Shown one piece after another: positions 53,941 through 63,746 of a stretch of 64,000 bases of DNA. Location of the stretch: NCBI RefSeq assembly GCF_024628725.1, contig NZ_CP102409.1, positions 1,831,001-1,895,000 on the forward strand, read 5' to 3'. This DNA comes from Ruegeria sp. YS9 (GTDB lineage Bacteria; Pseudomonadota; Alphaproteobacteria; Rhodobacterales; Rhodobacteraceae). The number at the start of each line of letters is the position of its first letter. Position 1 is the stretch's first letter. The position numbers and the translations under genes were made by a program. Under the pieces are notes generated by a model. The model was not told where the DNA came from, made no database searches, and saw only the letters and a program-made list of their open reading frames with translations.

Positions 53941-55542
53941 TCAAATATTCAACTTTCTGAAAACCTCCGGCACCTGTTCCGGCAAATCTTCGGCAATCAA
54001 ACCCGGCCCGAACTGGCGCGCACATTCCACATGCAGCCACGCCGCAGTTCCCGCCGCCTGCATCGGTGCCAAGCCTCGCGCCAGCAGACCTGCGATGAAC
54101 CCCGCCAGCACATCGCCGGCCCCGGCCGTCGCCAGCCAGGGGGCCGCTCTTTCGTATACGGCCGCGTTGACCACGCATCGTCCATCCGGTGCGGCAATCA
54201 CCGTGTCCGGGCCCTTGAACAGAACCACGCACCCGGCCCGTTTTGCCGCAGCACACGTCGCGTCCACCTTGGAAAACGCCGGGCCCTTGATCGGTTGCGC
54301 CTTCATCTGCTCGGCGATGTCTGGGAATACCCGTGCAAATTCCCCGCCATGCGGCGTCAAAACGCATTGGTCGTGCAATCGCGCGATCAGACCACCGGGA
54401 TCCTCGGCAAAAGCTGACAAAGCATCCGCATCCAACACGGTCGCCCGCCGCGCAGCCAAGGCCATCGGCACCAGCGCCCGCGCCCGCTCCAATCCCAGCG
54501 CAGGCCCCAGGCAGAGCGCATTCAGGCGCGTATCTTCCAGGATTTCAGACAATCCATCGGCCCCATCAACCCTCTGCAACATGAGGGCCGTGATCTGGCT
54601 GGCCACCTCCATCTGCGCAGACGGCGGCACGCCCAGCGTCACCAGCCCCGCTCCAACCCGCAAAGCCCCCCGCGCCGCCAACCGCGCGGCCCCTGTTTTG
54701 CCCGAGCCCCCGGACAGGATCAAAGCATGGCCATGCGAGTATTTGTGGCCAACCGAAACTTTCGAAAGCTTCACCCTGTCGGCCTGGGTCGTGTGAACGA
54801 TCTGACCGTCTTCCTGTGTTTCAAGCCCGATCGACTTGGTTCGGACCGTCCCGCAGGTCGCCGGACCATCACCCAGAACATGCCCAAGCTTTTTGCTGTG
54901 AAACGTCACCGTCATGTCTGCAACAATCGCCTGACCAAGAATACGACCGCTGTCGGCGCACAAGCCGCTTGGCGCGTCAATTGAAACAACCTTTACACCT
55001 CGCTCTCGCAGCAGGGCCCTGACTGACGCATTGGCCAACATGGAAAACGCCCCTGCAAATGGCCGGGTGAGACCAGTGCCAAAAACCCCATCGACAACCA
55101 GGTCCATGTCTTCTGGAAGGCGAAGAAAATCACCTTCTAATGGGGCAGAGTCGACGGCGAATACGCGAACCTCGTTCTTTGCCCCCCATCTCTCATAATT
55201 CACCCGCGCATCCGGTGGCAGTTTTTCCGGGTTCCCGTACAGAAACACCTCAACTTCCCACCCCAGCGCCTGCAAAAGCCGCGCCACGACAAACCCGTCA
55301 CCCCCATTGTTGCCCGGTCCGCACAGCACTGTTGCGCGCAGCGGATCCTCTTCATCTGGCCCCAAATATCCCGGGGAGCGCGAGGGGCTGGCCCCTCGCC
55401 CGTCCAACATGGGCCATTCCTCGAAAATCGCGTCAACAACACCCTGCCCGGCCCGCTCCATCAGTTCCAGACCGGTCACGTCACCAGAGTTGATGGCGGC
55501 TTGCTCAATGGTCCGCATCTGTGCCGCTGTCAGCAATTCCAT
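53941..55542 (-). CDS. nnr: Bifunctional NAD(P)H-hydrate epimerase/dehydratase with in-frame repeat insertion
   Basis: 533 residues. Repairs hydrated NAD(P)H. N-terminal YjeF_N epimerase (about 1-215) with CGPGNNGGDGFVVARLL at 74-90. C-terminal ADP/ATP-dependent dehydratase (about 230-533) with GGSGKTGAARLAARGALRVG, TPHGGEFARVFPD and TAGAGDVLAGFIAGL. Residues about 47-67, just before CGPGNNGGDG, are absent from typical homologues and are encoded by a palindromic sequence resembling a roseobacter intergenic repeat. Upstream of glnB on the opposite strand. Confidence 0.95.
   Translation of the reverse strand: MELLTAAQMRTIEQAAINSGDVTGLELMERAGQGVVDAIFEEWPMLDGRGASPSRSPGYLGPDEEDPLRATVLCGPGNNGGDGFVVARLLQALGWEVEVFLYGNPEKLPPDARVNYERWGAKNEVRVFAVDSAPLEGDFLRLPEDMDLVVDGVFGTGLTRPFAGAFSMLANASVRALLRERGVKVVSIDAPSGLCADSGRILGQAIVADMTVTFHSKKLGHVLGDGPATCGTVRTKSIGLETQEDGQIVHTTQADRVKLSKVSVGHKYSHGHALILSGGSGKTGAARLAARGALRVGAGLVTLGVPPSAQMEVASQITALMLQRVDGADGLSEILEDTRLNALCLGPALGLERARALVPMALAARRATVLDADALSAFAEDPGGLIARLHDQCVLTPHGGEFARVFPDIAEQMKAQPIKGPAFSKVDATCAAAKRAGCVVLFKGPDTVIAAPDGRCVVNAAVYERAAPWLATAGAGDVLAGFIAGLLARGLAPMQAAGTAAWLHVECARQFGPGLIAEDLPEQVPEVFRKLNI
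55342..55405. repeat. Palindromic repeat element inside nnr
   Basis: A dyad CGAGGGGC-TG-GCCCCTCG (55381-55398) is adjacent to CCCCAAATATCCCGGGG (55360-55376) and CTCTTCATCTGG (55348-55359). From general knowledge, this combination looks like an element common between genes in Roseobacter-group genomes. Here it is in frame inside nnr and encodes about 21 extra residues. Confidence 0.65.
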
Positions 55543-55707
55543 CCTTCCACCCCTTGCTCGATTCAGTTCTGATTACTTTTTGTGCAAATCGCTCAAAAAT
55601 TAGCACCAAGCCGTTTTTCCAAGCATCCCGACCCGCACGATATCGCAATCACATTGCCGCCCGATCTTAGACGTGATCACTGCCCCTGAGACAACCATTC
55701 AAGGTGA

Positions 55708-56052
<345 letters not shown>

Positions 56053-56093
56053 CCCACAAGATTACTGACACATCTATCAGAAGGACCAAGGGA

Positions 56094-57500
56094 ATGAGCG
56101 TAGACGCAGTTCTCAATACAATCCGCGAAGAAGACGTCGCCTATGTCGACATCCGTTTCACTGACGTGCGCGGCAAGTTGCAGCACGTGACGGTGGATGT
56201 CGATCTGGTCGACGAAGACTTCCTGGAGGAAGGCTTCATGTTTGACGGCTCGTCCATTGCAGGCTGGAAGTCGATCGAAAACTCGGACATGAAACTGATC
56301 GCCGACACGACATCGGCTTACATCGACCCGTTCTATGCCGAGAAGACACTGTGTCTGCACTGCTCGATCGTTGAGCCCGACACCGGTGAAGCCTATGGCC
56401 GCGACCCGCGCGGAACCGCGCAGAAAGCCGAAGCCTACCTGAAGTCCAGCGGTATCGGTGACGTTGCCTACATGGGCCCCGAAGCTGAATTCTTTCTGTT
56501 TGATGACGTTCGTTTTTCAAACAGCATCAACAAAGTATCCTTCGAAGTTGATGCAACGGATGCGTCGTGGAACACCGACACCGAATACGAGATGGGCAAC
56601 ATGGGCCACCGTCCGGGCGTCAAGGGCGGCTACTTCCCGGTCAACCCCATCGACGAAGCCCAGGACCTGCGCTCGGAAATGCTGTCGACCATGAAACGTC
56701 TGGGCATGAAAGTCGACAAGCACCACCACGAAGTGGCCTCGTGCCAGCACGAGCTGGGCCTGATCTTTGACAGCCTGACCAAGCAGGCCGACGAGTTGCA
56801 GAAGTACAAATACGTCATCCACAACGTTGCGCACGCCTACGGCAAGTCGGCCACGTTCATGCCCAAGCCGATCGCAGGTGACAACGGCACCGGCATGCAT
56901 GTGAACATGTCGATCTGGAAAGATGGCAAGCCGCTGTTCGCTGGCGACAAATACGCCGACCTGTCGGACGAGGCGCTGTACTTCATCGGCGGCATCCTGA
57001 AACACGCCAAGACCCTGAACGCCTTCACCAACCCGTCGACCAACAGCTACAAGCGTTTGATCCCCGGGTTCGAAGCCCCCGTTCTGCGGGCCTATTCGGC
57101 ACGCAACCGTTCGGGTTGTGTGCGTATTCCATGGACCGAAAGCCCCAAAGCCAAACGTGTCGAGGCCCGCTTCCCCGATCCGGCAGCCAACCCCTATCTG
57201 GCATTTGCCGCCCTACTTATGGCCGGCCTTGACGGTATCAAGAACAAGATCAACCCCGGCGAGGCGATGGACAAGAACCTGTACGACTTGCCCGCCGAAG
57301 AACTGGCCGACATCCCGACCGTCTGCGGCAGCCTGCGTGAGGCGCTGGAAGCTCTGGCATCCGATCACGACTTCCTGCTTCAGGGCGATGTGTTCACCAA
57401 AGATCAGATCGACGGCTACATCGCACTGAAGATGGAAGAGGTGGAAACCTACGAGCACACGCCACACCCGGTTGAGTACGGCATGTACTACAGCTGCTGA
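56094..57500 (+). CDS. glnA: Glutamine synthetase, type I
   Basis: 468 residues. ATP-dependent amidation of glutamate. Contains [17 protein letters not shown] near 49-65, metal ligand region AEFFLFDDV near 131, NRSGCVRIP near 340 and the adenylylation tyrosine Y397 in KNLYDLP. The adenylylation site implies GlnE-dependent regulation through the neighbouring PII. Confidence 0.98.
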   Translation: MSVDAVLNTIREEDVAYVDIRFTDVRGKLQHVTVDVDLVDEDFLEEGFMFDGSSIAGWKSIENSDMKLIADTTSAYIDPFYAEKTLCLHCSIVEPDTGEAYGRDPRGTAQKAEAYLKSSGIGDVAYMGPEAEFFLFDDVRFSNSINKVSFEVDATDASWNTDTEYEMGNMGHRPGVKGGYFPVNPIDEAQDLRSEMLSTMKRLGMKVDKHHHEVASCQHELGLIFDSLTKQADELQKYKYVIHNVAHAYGKSATFMPKPIAGDNGTGMHVNMSIWKDGKPLFAGDKYADLSDEALYFIGGILKHAKTLNAFTNPSTNSYKRLIPGFEAPVLRAYSARNRSGCVRIPWTESPKAKRVEARFPDPAANPYLAFAALLMAGLDGIKNKINPGEAMDKNLYDLPAEELADIPTVCGSLREALEALASDHDFLLQGDVFTKDQIDGYIALKMEEVETYEHTPHPVEYGMYYSC

Positions 57501-57522
57501 GCTGCATTCGAAAACGATTTTC

Positions 57523-57549
57523 AAGGGCGTCCATTCGGGCGCCCTTGTC
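57523..57549 (+). terminator. Hairpin after glnA
   Basis: AAGGGCG (57523-57529) pairs with CGCCCTT (57540-57546), with only a weak T run. Probable end of glnBA. Confidence 0.6.
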
Positions 57550-57872
57550 ATTTCCGCCCACAGGATTTGACGCACCGCCATTGATCCAACAGACTGATGT
57601 GGACACTCCCGGTCGGAAATAACCGCATGCGGCCTGGCTTTGTTAAGGCGCTGTCCGATACCCGGATTTTATCCCGGATCGTCCGGGGCAAAAAAGCGTG
57701 TCGACACGTTCCATAATACGCTGAAGAAGCTGCCCGTCAGTGTAATTCCCAATGTTCACGGCAAAATGGAAACGCTCAAGGAAAAGGCCGCGTTGGCTTC
57801 CACTAACCGCTTTGCCGGAGCCAAGGCTCACGCTAGGCTAATATCAGATTTCAGATCAATCGGATTACGCCC
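57550..57872 (+). other. Intergenic region between glnA and lytic transglycosylase
   Basis: About 320 bp. One open frame of 81 codons (57640-57885) has no homology I recognise, no ribosome-binding site and odd composition, so I treat it as non-coding. No repeat or RNA gene is seen. Confidence 0.45.
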
Positions 57873-58667
57873 ATGTTTCGCCTGACCGCCATTCTTGCCC
57901 TTTCTCTTTCCCTGACCTCCCCGGTTCTGGCCGCCCCCTGTGGCAACACCAGCGCAGGATTCGAGGCGTGGAAGGCCGATTTTGCCAAACAGGCACGCAA
58001 GGCGGGGGTGAAGAAGAAAGGTCTGCAAGCGCTGTCCCAGACACAATATGCCACGCGCACCATCGCTGCGGACCGCAATCAAAAGAGCTTCAAATACTCG
58101 CTGGACAAATTCATGCGAGTCCGGGGGGCCGATACGATTGTCGCTCAGGGCCGCAAACGCAAAGCCGCCAACCCGAACTACTATGCCGCCTTCGAACGGC
58201 AATACGGTGTTCCTGCCGGCGTTCTGATCGCCATTCACGGCATGGAAACCGGCTTTGGCAATTTCATGGGCGACAGTCAGGTTGTTTCCGCAATCACAAC
58301 ACTGGCCTATGATTGTCGCCGGTCCGAGTTCTTTATTCCACACGCAATCGGGGCACTGAAACTGGTCGACATGGGCAGCATCACAATGGCGACAAAAGGG
58401 GCAAAACATGGCGAACTGGGCCACACGCAATTCCTGCCCGGCAACGCCCTGGCCTATGGTGTCGATGCTACGGGCGACCGGCGCGTGGACTTCTACAACA
58501 TGACGGATGCATTGGCCTCAACCGCCAATTTTCTTCGCAAGAAGGGGTGGAAACCGGGGCGCGGCTATCAACCCGGAGAACCAAATTTTCGCGTCTTGCA
58601 GCAGTGGAATGCAGCCTCTGTCTATCAGCAATCCATCGCAATCATGGGCGCCCGAATCGACAATTAG
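57873..58667 (+). CDS. Lytic murein transglycosylase, MltB type
   Basis: 264 residues with a signal peptide (about 1-20, ending PVLAA). SLT_2/MltB domain: the catalytic glutamate is in HGMETGFGNFMGDS near 125, followed by TLAYDCRRSEFF near 144 and GAKHGELGHTQFLPGNALAY near 170-190. It is missing the C-terminal peptidoglycan-binding domain found in longer relatives. It releases anhydro-muropeptides in the periplasm. Confidence 0.93.
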   Translation: MFRLTAILALSLSLTSPVLAAPCGNTSAGFEAWKADFAKQARKAGVKKKGLQALSQTQYATRTIAADRNQKSFKYSLDKFMRVRGADTIVAQGRKRKAANPNYYAAFERQYGVPAGVLIAIHGMETGFGNFMGDSQVVSAITTLAYDCRRSEFFIPHAIGALKLVDMGSITMATKGAKHGELGHTQFLPGNALAYGVDATGDRRVDFYNMTDALASTANFLRKKGWKPGRGYQPGEPNFRVLQQWNAASVYQQSIAIMGARIDN

Positions 58668-58864
58668 CGCCGCCGCACCGGCACCACGTGCTGCGCCCGA
58701 TTTCGCCACATTTCCGCCACAGTGACAAACAAAAGCCTTTAGTTGCTTGGTTTCCAAAGCGTAACCAATCACCGGGAAATTTCACTTTTTTGCATTTTTC
58801 GCCAAATTCTCTGCAAGAAGGGGTGCTAACCTTTGGCTGACAGAACGTAAAAAAGGACGGGGCA

Positions 58865-59776
58865 GTGGCTCGGAAGCACAGCTACCATGGCGGCCTGCAA
58901 TTTGATGGCGACGCAACCGGCGCGATAGAGCGCTTTGGAACGATCGTCGCCACGACGCTGGAAGACTACGGTCATCTGGTCGAGCGCAAGACCCTGCTCA
59001 GCGCAACCGAGGCCAGCATCGTCTCGAGCCAGTATCTTGTGCGGATGACTCTGGATACAGGCAGCTCCGGGCAGCAGGACCGATACGAGCGCATGGATCG
59101 CGCCGCGGGGTTGAAAACCATAACGAAACCCCGCGTGTCGCATCCCCAAAACAGGTTGGTCGTGACGTTCACGCCGGTCTCGCCACTTTTGGACGACGCC
59201 GAGATTTCCGAACTGATGCTGGTGGTCACTCTGTATCGCATGGTCGATATCTGTTCGACCCGGCGGGTTGAATGGCTGTCGCCGCACACGGTTCTTACCG
59301 TCGAGCACTTCATGAGCGCTTTTGACACCCTGACACCAAGCCGAACAACGCGGAATCGAAAGCAGATCTTTAAATCACTGACCGGACAGTTCGCCGGGAT
59401 GCAGCAGTCTGAACAGGATGACACGATCACTGCCCTTCACGCTCCTGCCGCGCGTCCGATTCAACTGACGGATGAACAATTGCTCAGCATCGCGTTCCGA
59501 AACGACGAGCCAGACCTGCCCGCCCAGAGGGATGCAGGCGCGGCCATCGCGGATGATGATGACAAGCCAAGCGACATCCTGCGTCTCAGCAGTTGGTGCA
59601 TGACCGGAGTTTTGGCCAGCATTTCCGCGCCAATTGCCGTATCGATGGCCGCAGTCAACCTGATCCGGGGCGAGGATTTCCGCCTCAACACACAGGTGCT
59701 TGTGTTCACTTTCGCCATTGTCGCGCTGAACGCCAGCAACGCGTTCGCCGATGTAGCGGGCGCCTTGGGCATGTAA
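58865..59776 (+). CDS. Hypothetical protein with C-terminal membrane hairpin
   Basis: 303 residues from GTG 58865 (AAGGAC at good spacing). The first 200 residues look soluble and mixed alpha/beta. An acidic segment with four aspartates (AIADDDDKP near 228-236) leads to two hydrophobic helices (about 243-265 and 277-300) at the C-terminus. I recognise no family. The C-terminal membrane hairpin suggests an inner-membrane protein with a cytoplasmic domain. Stands alone. Confidence 0.75.
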   Translation: MARKHSYHGGLQFDGDATGAIERFGTIVATTLEDYGHLVERKTLLSATEASIVSSQYLVRMTLDTGSSGQQDRYERMDRAAGLKTITKPRVSHPQNRLVVTFTPVSPLLDDAEISELMLVVTLYRMVDICSTRRVEWLSPHTVLTVEHFMSAFDTLTPSRTTRNRKQIFKSLTGQFAGMQQSEQDDTITALHAPAARPIQLTDEQLLSIAFRNDEPDLPAQRDAGAAIADDDDKPSDILRLSSWCMTGVLASISAPIAVSMAAVNLIRGEDFRLNTQVLVFTFAIVALNASNAFADVAGALGM

Positions 59777-59801
59777 AAGAATTATCGAAGACCCTCCTAG
59801 G

Positions 59802-59828
59802 AGGCCCCGCCATCAGGCGGGGTTTTCC
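59802..59828 (+). terminator. Terminator containing the stop codon of the convergent DUF3445 gene
   Basis: CCCCGCC (59805-59811) pairs with GGCGGGG (59816-59822), followed by TTTT. The 4-nt loop includes the stop codon (59813-59815) of the convergent minus-strand gene. Confidence 0.88.
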
Positions 59829-60556
59829 GTTTTTGGGATCGCGTTTGCGGCCAGAACGTATGTGTGGATGGAAAACACGACCGCGTTGGTTTTCGGCAAA
59901 CGCAACAACGTCTGCCGCTCGCTTCGCAGATAAGACGCCTGACGCCGGTCCCGTATTTCGCGCGGCTCACTGGCACTGCGAGGTTGGAACAGCTCCGGGT
60001 CTTCGTACCACAGGGCGTTGAAGCGCCACAGCGGGCGACCGGGTTGAATACCGTCAAACAGCCTCTGCACCCGTTTCGCGACATTGGCGTCATAGCTTTC
60101 CACAGGCACGTGGATATCAATCAGCGGCCGCATGAATTTCTCGGACAAGCGCCAACTAGCAGGAAAACACAGAATGGCACCCGTCAGAACATGCTCATTC
60201 CCCCGTTTCTGAAGGATGCAGAAGTCCTCCTGCACCAGCCTGCACAGCGTATCAAGCGGACGGTCGCGGTCGATCGCGACGGATACGCCATCCGGCCTTG
60301 CGGCCTCTGCCACGGCCGTGGAATATGTCTGCATCAGCACCAGATCCAGCAACTCCACCGCGGCAGGTTTGGCCCCAGGATCAAGCGCAAGAACATCGTC
60401 GCGCCGCTCAGACAGAATTTCTTCGCGGCGCCGCATCTGGTCGGCAAAAGCCTCATCCTGATGCAGCCAGTTTTCCATGGTTGCCGGTTGAATACCCGGC
60501 AAAGCGCGTGGGTTTTCGACATCATACGGGATCTTGTTTTGCAGAATACGAGTCAT
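59813..60556 (-). CDS. DUF3445 heme-dependent oxidative N-demethylase-like protein
   Basis: 247 residues. DUF3445 features: LQNKIPYDVENPRALPGIQP near 5-24, LVQEDFCILQKRGNEHVLTG near 108-127, FPASWRLSEKF near 131 and RSERQTLLRLPKTNAVVFSI near 212-231. The family includes the alpha subunit of a heme-dependent oxidative N-demethylase acting on methylated amines. The substrate here is unknown. Divergent from dddP across 123 bp. Confidence 0.88.
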   Translation of the reverse strand: MTRILQNKIPYDVENPRALPGIQPATMENWLHQDEAFADQMRRREEILSERRDDVLALDPGAKPAAVELLDLVLMQTYSTAVAEAARPDGVSVAIDRDRPLDTLCRLVQEDFCILQKRGNEHVLTGAILCFPASWRLSEKFMRPLIDIHVPVESYDANVAKRVQRLFDGIQPGRPLWRFNALWYEDPELFQPRSASEPREIRDRRQASYLRSERQTLLRLPKTNAVVFSIHTYVLAANAIPKTENPA

Positions 60557-60584
60557 GTCGGGGGCTTAGCATGCGCAGCATTTC

Positions 60585-60604
60585 TTGTCGGTCGAAAACG
60601 ACAA
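60585..60604. promoter_or_regulatory. Inverted repeat between dddP and the DUF3445 gene
   Basis: TTGTCG (60585-60590) and CGACAA (60599-60604) with an 8-bp centre. It lies in the divergent promoter region and could be an operator shared by both genes. Confidence 0.45.
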
Positions 60605-60679
60605 CCTCGCCGTCGCATTTTTCTCAGACGATTGGTTGTGGCGGATGAATTGTAATTGGAACAAGCAACGAGGCCAGCC

Positions 60680-62023
60680 ATGAACCAGCACTACCGAGAC
60701 ACGCGCAAGATTGACCCCAGCCGTGGCACGACATTGGGCGACGGTACGCCAAACGAAAATGACCGGATCGAGATTGGCCCGACGCAGCTTGCGTTTGACG
60801 AGTGGGCCGCTGCGGGGCTGGAACTTCCCAATCTGGCACGGATGCGGGAACACCGCTGGAAGCGGCTGACACAGGCCATTGTGGATCGCGGCTATGGCGG
60901 CTTGCTGATTTTTGACCCGCTGAATATCCGCTATGCCACCGACAGCACGAATATGCAGCTGTGGAACACCCACAATCCGTTTCGGGCGGTTTTGCTGTGT
61001 GCAGATGGCTATATGGTGATCTGGGATTACAAGAACTCCCCCTTCCTCAGCACCTTCAACCCACTTGTGCGCGAGCAGCGCTCGGGCGCTGACCTGTTTT
61101 ACTTCGACCGGGGCGACAAGGTTGACGTTGCCGCGGATGTGTTCTCGAACGAAGTACGCGTACTGATCGAAGAACACGGCGGCGGCAATATGCGCCTGGC
61201 GGTCGACAAGATCATGCTGCACGGATTGCGCGCGCTCGAGGCGCAGGGGTTCGACATCATGGAAGGCGAAGAACTGACCGAGAAGACCCGCGCCATCAAA
61301 GGGCCTGACGAAATCCTGGCCATGCGCTGCGCCAGCCATGCCTGCGAAACTGCGGTTGCCGAAATGGAACGGTTTGCCCGTGCCAATGTCGGCGACGGCA
61401 AGACCTCGGAAGATGATATCTGGGCTGTTCTTCACGCCGAAAACATCAGGCGTGGCGGTGAGTGGATCGAAACCCGCCTGCTGGCTTCGGGCCAGCGGAC
61501 CAACCCGTGGTTTCAGGAATGCGGCCCGCGCATCACCCAGCAGAACGAGATCATCTCGTTCGACACCGACCTGATCGGTTCTTACGGGATTTGCATCGAT
61601 ATTTCCCGCAGTTGGTGGATTGGCGATCAGAAGCCACGCGAGGACATGATCTATGCCATGCAACACGCCCATGAACACATCATGACCAATATGGAGATGC
61701 TCAAGCCCGGTGTGATGATCCCCGAACTGACCGCAAATTCCCACCGGCTGGACGAGAATTTCCAGGCGCAGAAATATGGCTGCCTGATGCACGGCGTCGG
61801 CCTTTGCGATGAATGGCCGCTGGTTGCTTATCCGGACAAGGCGGTTGAAGGGGCCTACGATTATCCGCTGGAACCCGGAATGGTCTTGTGTGTCGAAGCC
61901 TGCGTGGGCGAAGTGGGTGGCGATTTCAGCATCAAGCTGGAGGATCAGGTTCTCATAACCGAAGACGGATATGAAAACCTGACGAAGTACCCCTTCGATG
62001 CCCGGTTGATGGGGCTCGAGTGA
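60680..62023 (+). CDS. dddP: DMSP lyase DddP
   Basis: 447 residues from ATG 60680 (GAGG upstream). Cleaves dimethylsulfoniopropionate to dimethyl sulfide and acrylate. It is an M24 (pita-bread) fold recruited as a lyase. The iron ligands known from roseobacter DddP are all at the same positions: D295, D297, D307, H371, E406 and E421, with the catalytic base D377 in HGVGLCDEW. N-terminal KIDPSRGTTLGDG is also diagnostic. No other ddd or dmd gene is in the window. Confidence 0.97.
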   Translation: MNQHYRDTRKIDPSRGTTLGDGTPNENDRIEIGPTQLAFDEWAAAGLELPNLARMREHRWKRLTQAIVDRGYGGLLIFDPLNIRYATDSTNMQLWNTHNPFRAVLLCADGYMVIWDYKNSPFLSTFNPLVREQRSGADLFYFDRGDKVDVAADVFSNEVRVLIEEHGGGNMRLAVDKIMLHGLRALEAQGFDIMEGEELTEKTRAIKGPDEILAMRCASHACETAVAEMERFARANVGDGKTSEDDIWAVLHAENIRRGGEWIETRLLASGQRTNPWFQECGPRITQQNEIISFDTDLIGSYGICIDISRSWWIGDQKPREDMIYAMQHAHEHIMTNMEMLKPGVMIPELTANSHRLDENFQAQKYGCLMHGVGLCDEWPLVAYPDKAVEGAYDYPLEPGMVLCVEACVGEVGGDFSIKLEDQVLITEDGYENLTKYPFDARLMGLE

Positions 62024-62033
62024 GGCCGGCACC

Positions 62034-62228
62034 TCATTCTGACCAATGTGACCGGCGCACGTTTCCGTGCCAGTCTTCGACAGCTGGACTTGCCTGAGCC
62101 TGCGGCCCGCTGAAAACTGCGGGCCGGGATTGCCCGACGGCGAAGCCCAAAAGGCCAGCCAGAACAATCGCCAGAACTTTACCTGGAAGTATCTTGGGAA
62201 GGTGTACGGCGGTGTCTGCATGTGTCAT
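62034..62228 (-). CDS. Small single-pass membrane protein
   Basis: 64 residues from ATG 62228, with AGGAG at 6-nt spacing, so translation is likely. One transmembrane helix (about 18-38, GKVLAIVLAGLLGFAVGQ) and a short C-terminal tail with a tryptophan-histidine pair (EDWHGNVRRSHWSE). No known family. It converges with dddP at 10 bp from its stop. Confidence 0.65.
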   Translation of the reverse strand: MTHADTAVHLPKILPGKVLAIVLAGLLGFAVGQSRPAVFSGPQAQASPAVEDWHGNVRRSHWSE

Positions 62229-62501
62229 CTGTGTCTCCTTTATCAATTGCTGTGGTCAGTAGATGGGCCTGACAGTGACATAAGTGAAACGAATGTTTGT
62301 TGTCGATCTCATCACAATTCTTGATTTCATCAACCTACCCCAGGGGTACGACCGCTTCTGCCCCCACCCGAGGCATCTGTCAGATTGCAAAGCGCTCGCT
62401 TCGTGCTCACCTTCCCGTGACGCGTTTGACATAAGGGTTGTGACCCGGCGGGCTTGACCACAGTATTGGGGATGTTTCCCCGAACCGCTCAAGGAGCCGA
62501 C

Positions 62502-63716
62502 ATGCCCACGGAACGCATCACTTTTGCCGGACATGACGGCAGCCAACTGGCCGCGCGGCTGGATTTACCGGATGGTCCGGTCCTGGCGACGGCCCTGTTT
62601 GCTCATTGCTTCACCTGCTCCAAGGACATACCTGCGGCCCGGCGCATTTCAGCCCGTCTGGCGGCCATGGGGATAGCGGTGCTGCGGTTCGACTTCACCG
62701 GCCTGGGTCATTCCGAGGGAGAGTTCGCCAATACCACCTTCACGTCGAATGTCGAGGATCTGATCTCGGCCGCGCACTATCTGGCCGGGCGAAACATGGC
62801 CCCTGCCCTGTTGATCGGTCACTCGCTTGGCGGCGCAGCGGTTTTGCGGGCGCGTGCGGGAATTCCGACGGTCAGGGCGGTGGTTACCTTGGGCGCACCG
62901 GCCGATCCCTCTCATGTGTCCCATCATTTCGAAGATGCCCTGCCCCAGATTGAACAGGACGGTAGCGCCGAGGTCACCTTGGGCGGACGCCCGTTTCGAA
63001 TTGGCAAGGCATTCGTGGATGACATTGCTGAAACGGCCCTGTCGGCCGCGATCGCTGATCTCAAAGCCGCTCTGCTGATCCTGCACGCCCCTCGGGACGA
63101 AACGGTCAGTATCGACAACGCGAGCGCCATCTTTCTGGCAGCAAAACACCCGAAAAGCTTCGTCACCCTCGACGATGCCGATCACCTGATCACACGAGCC
63201 TCGGATGCTGAATATGCCGCGGATGTCATCTCGGCTTGGGTCTCGCGCTATCTGAAACTTTGCCCACCCGCGCCACCTCCGGGTGCGCCGGAAGGTGTCG
63301 TTCGCGTGACCGAGGCTGATCCGAATGGCTTCATGCAGGATATTCAGGCAGGTCCGCACCATCATGCAGTTGCAGATGAGCCTGCCTCTTATGGCGGCAC
63401 GGATAAGGGCATGTCGCCTTATGGCTTTGTCTCATCCGGTCTCGGCGCCTGCACGTCCATGACGATAAGGATGTATGCGCGCCGCAAAAAATGGCCGCTG
63501 ACCAGTGTCAGCGTCGATGTCTGCCATGACAAAGTTCATGCTCAGGATGCCGGTTTGGCAAATGAGGGCAAAGTGGATCAGTTCCGCCGCAAGATCCGTC
63601 TGAGTGGCCCGCTTGATCAGGAACAAAAACAACGTCTGCTGGAAATCGCGGACAAATGCCCGGTTCACCGGACACTTGAAGGCTCGGCGCATATCACGAC
63701 CGAACTTCTTTCCTGA
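62502..63716 (+). CDS. Alpha/beta hydrolase-OsmC fusion protein
   Basis: 404 residues from ATG 62502. N-terminal alpha/beta hydrolase (about 1-255) with nucleophile S108 in GHSLGGAAVL and a C-terminal histidine in DDADHLITR. C-terminal OsmC domain (about 270-404) with the two peroxidase cysteines in GLGACTSMT and ADKCPVHRTLE. OsmC reduces organic hydroperoxides. This fusion is known in proteobacteria; the hydrolase may supply or clear ester or peroxide substrates. Confidence 0.94.
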   Translation: MPTERITFAGHDGSQLAARLDLPDGPVLATALFAHCFTCSKDIPAARRISARLAAMGIAVLRFDFTGLGHSEGEFANTTFTSNVEDLISAAHYLAGRNMAPALLIGHSLGGAAVLRARAGIPTVRAVVTLGAPADPSHVSHHFEDALPQIEQDGSAEVTLGGRPFRIGKAFVDDIAETALSAAIADLKAALLILHAPRDETVSIDNASAIFLAAKHPKSFVTLDDADHLITRASDAEYAADVISAWVSRYLKLCPPAPPPGAPEGVVRVTEADPNGFMQDIQAGPHHHAVADEPASYGGTDKGMSPYGFVSSGLGACTSMTIRMYARRKKWPLTSVSVDVCHDKVHAQDAGLANEGKVDQFRRKIRLSGPLDQEQKQRLLEIADKCPVHRTLEGSAHITTELLS

Positions 63717-63717
63717 G

Positions 63718-63744
63718 AAAAGGCCGCCCGACAGGCGGCCTTTT
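63718..63744. terminator. Terminator between the hydrolase-OsmC gene and the proline-rich gene
   Basis: GGCCGCC (63722-63728) pairs with GGCGGCC (63734-63740), with A residues on the left and TTTT on the right. Serves both convergent genes. Confidence 0.88.
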
Positions 63745-63746
63745 GA

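Noticed and set aside
57640..57885. 81-codon frame after glnA
   Set aside because: No ribosome site or similarity, and it runs into the start of the lytic transglycosylase gene in another frame.
60680..62023. Ordinary M24 aminopeptidase
   Set aside because: The DddP-specific metal ligands, catalytic aspartate D377 and N-terminal signature match DMSP lyase throughout.
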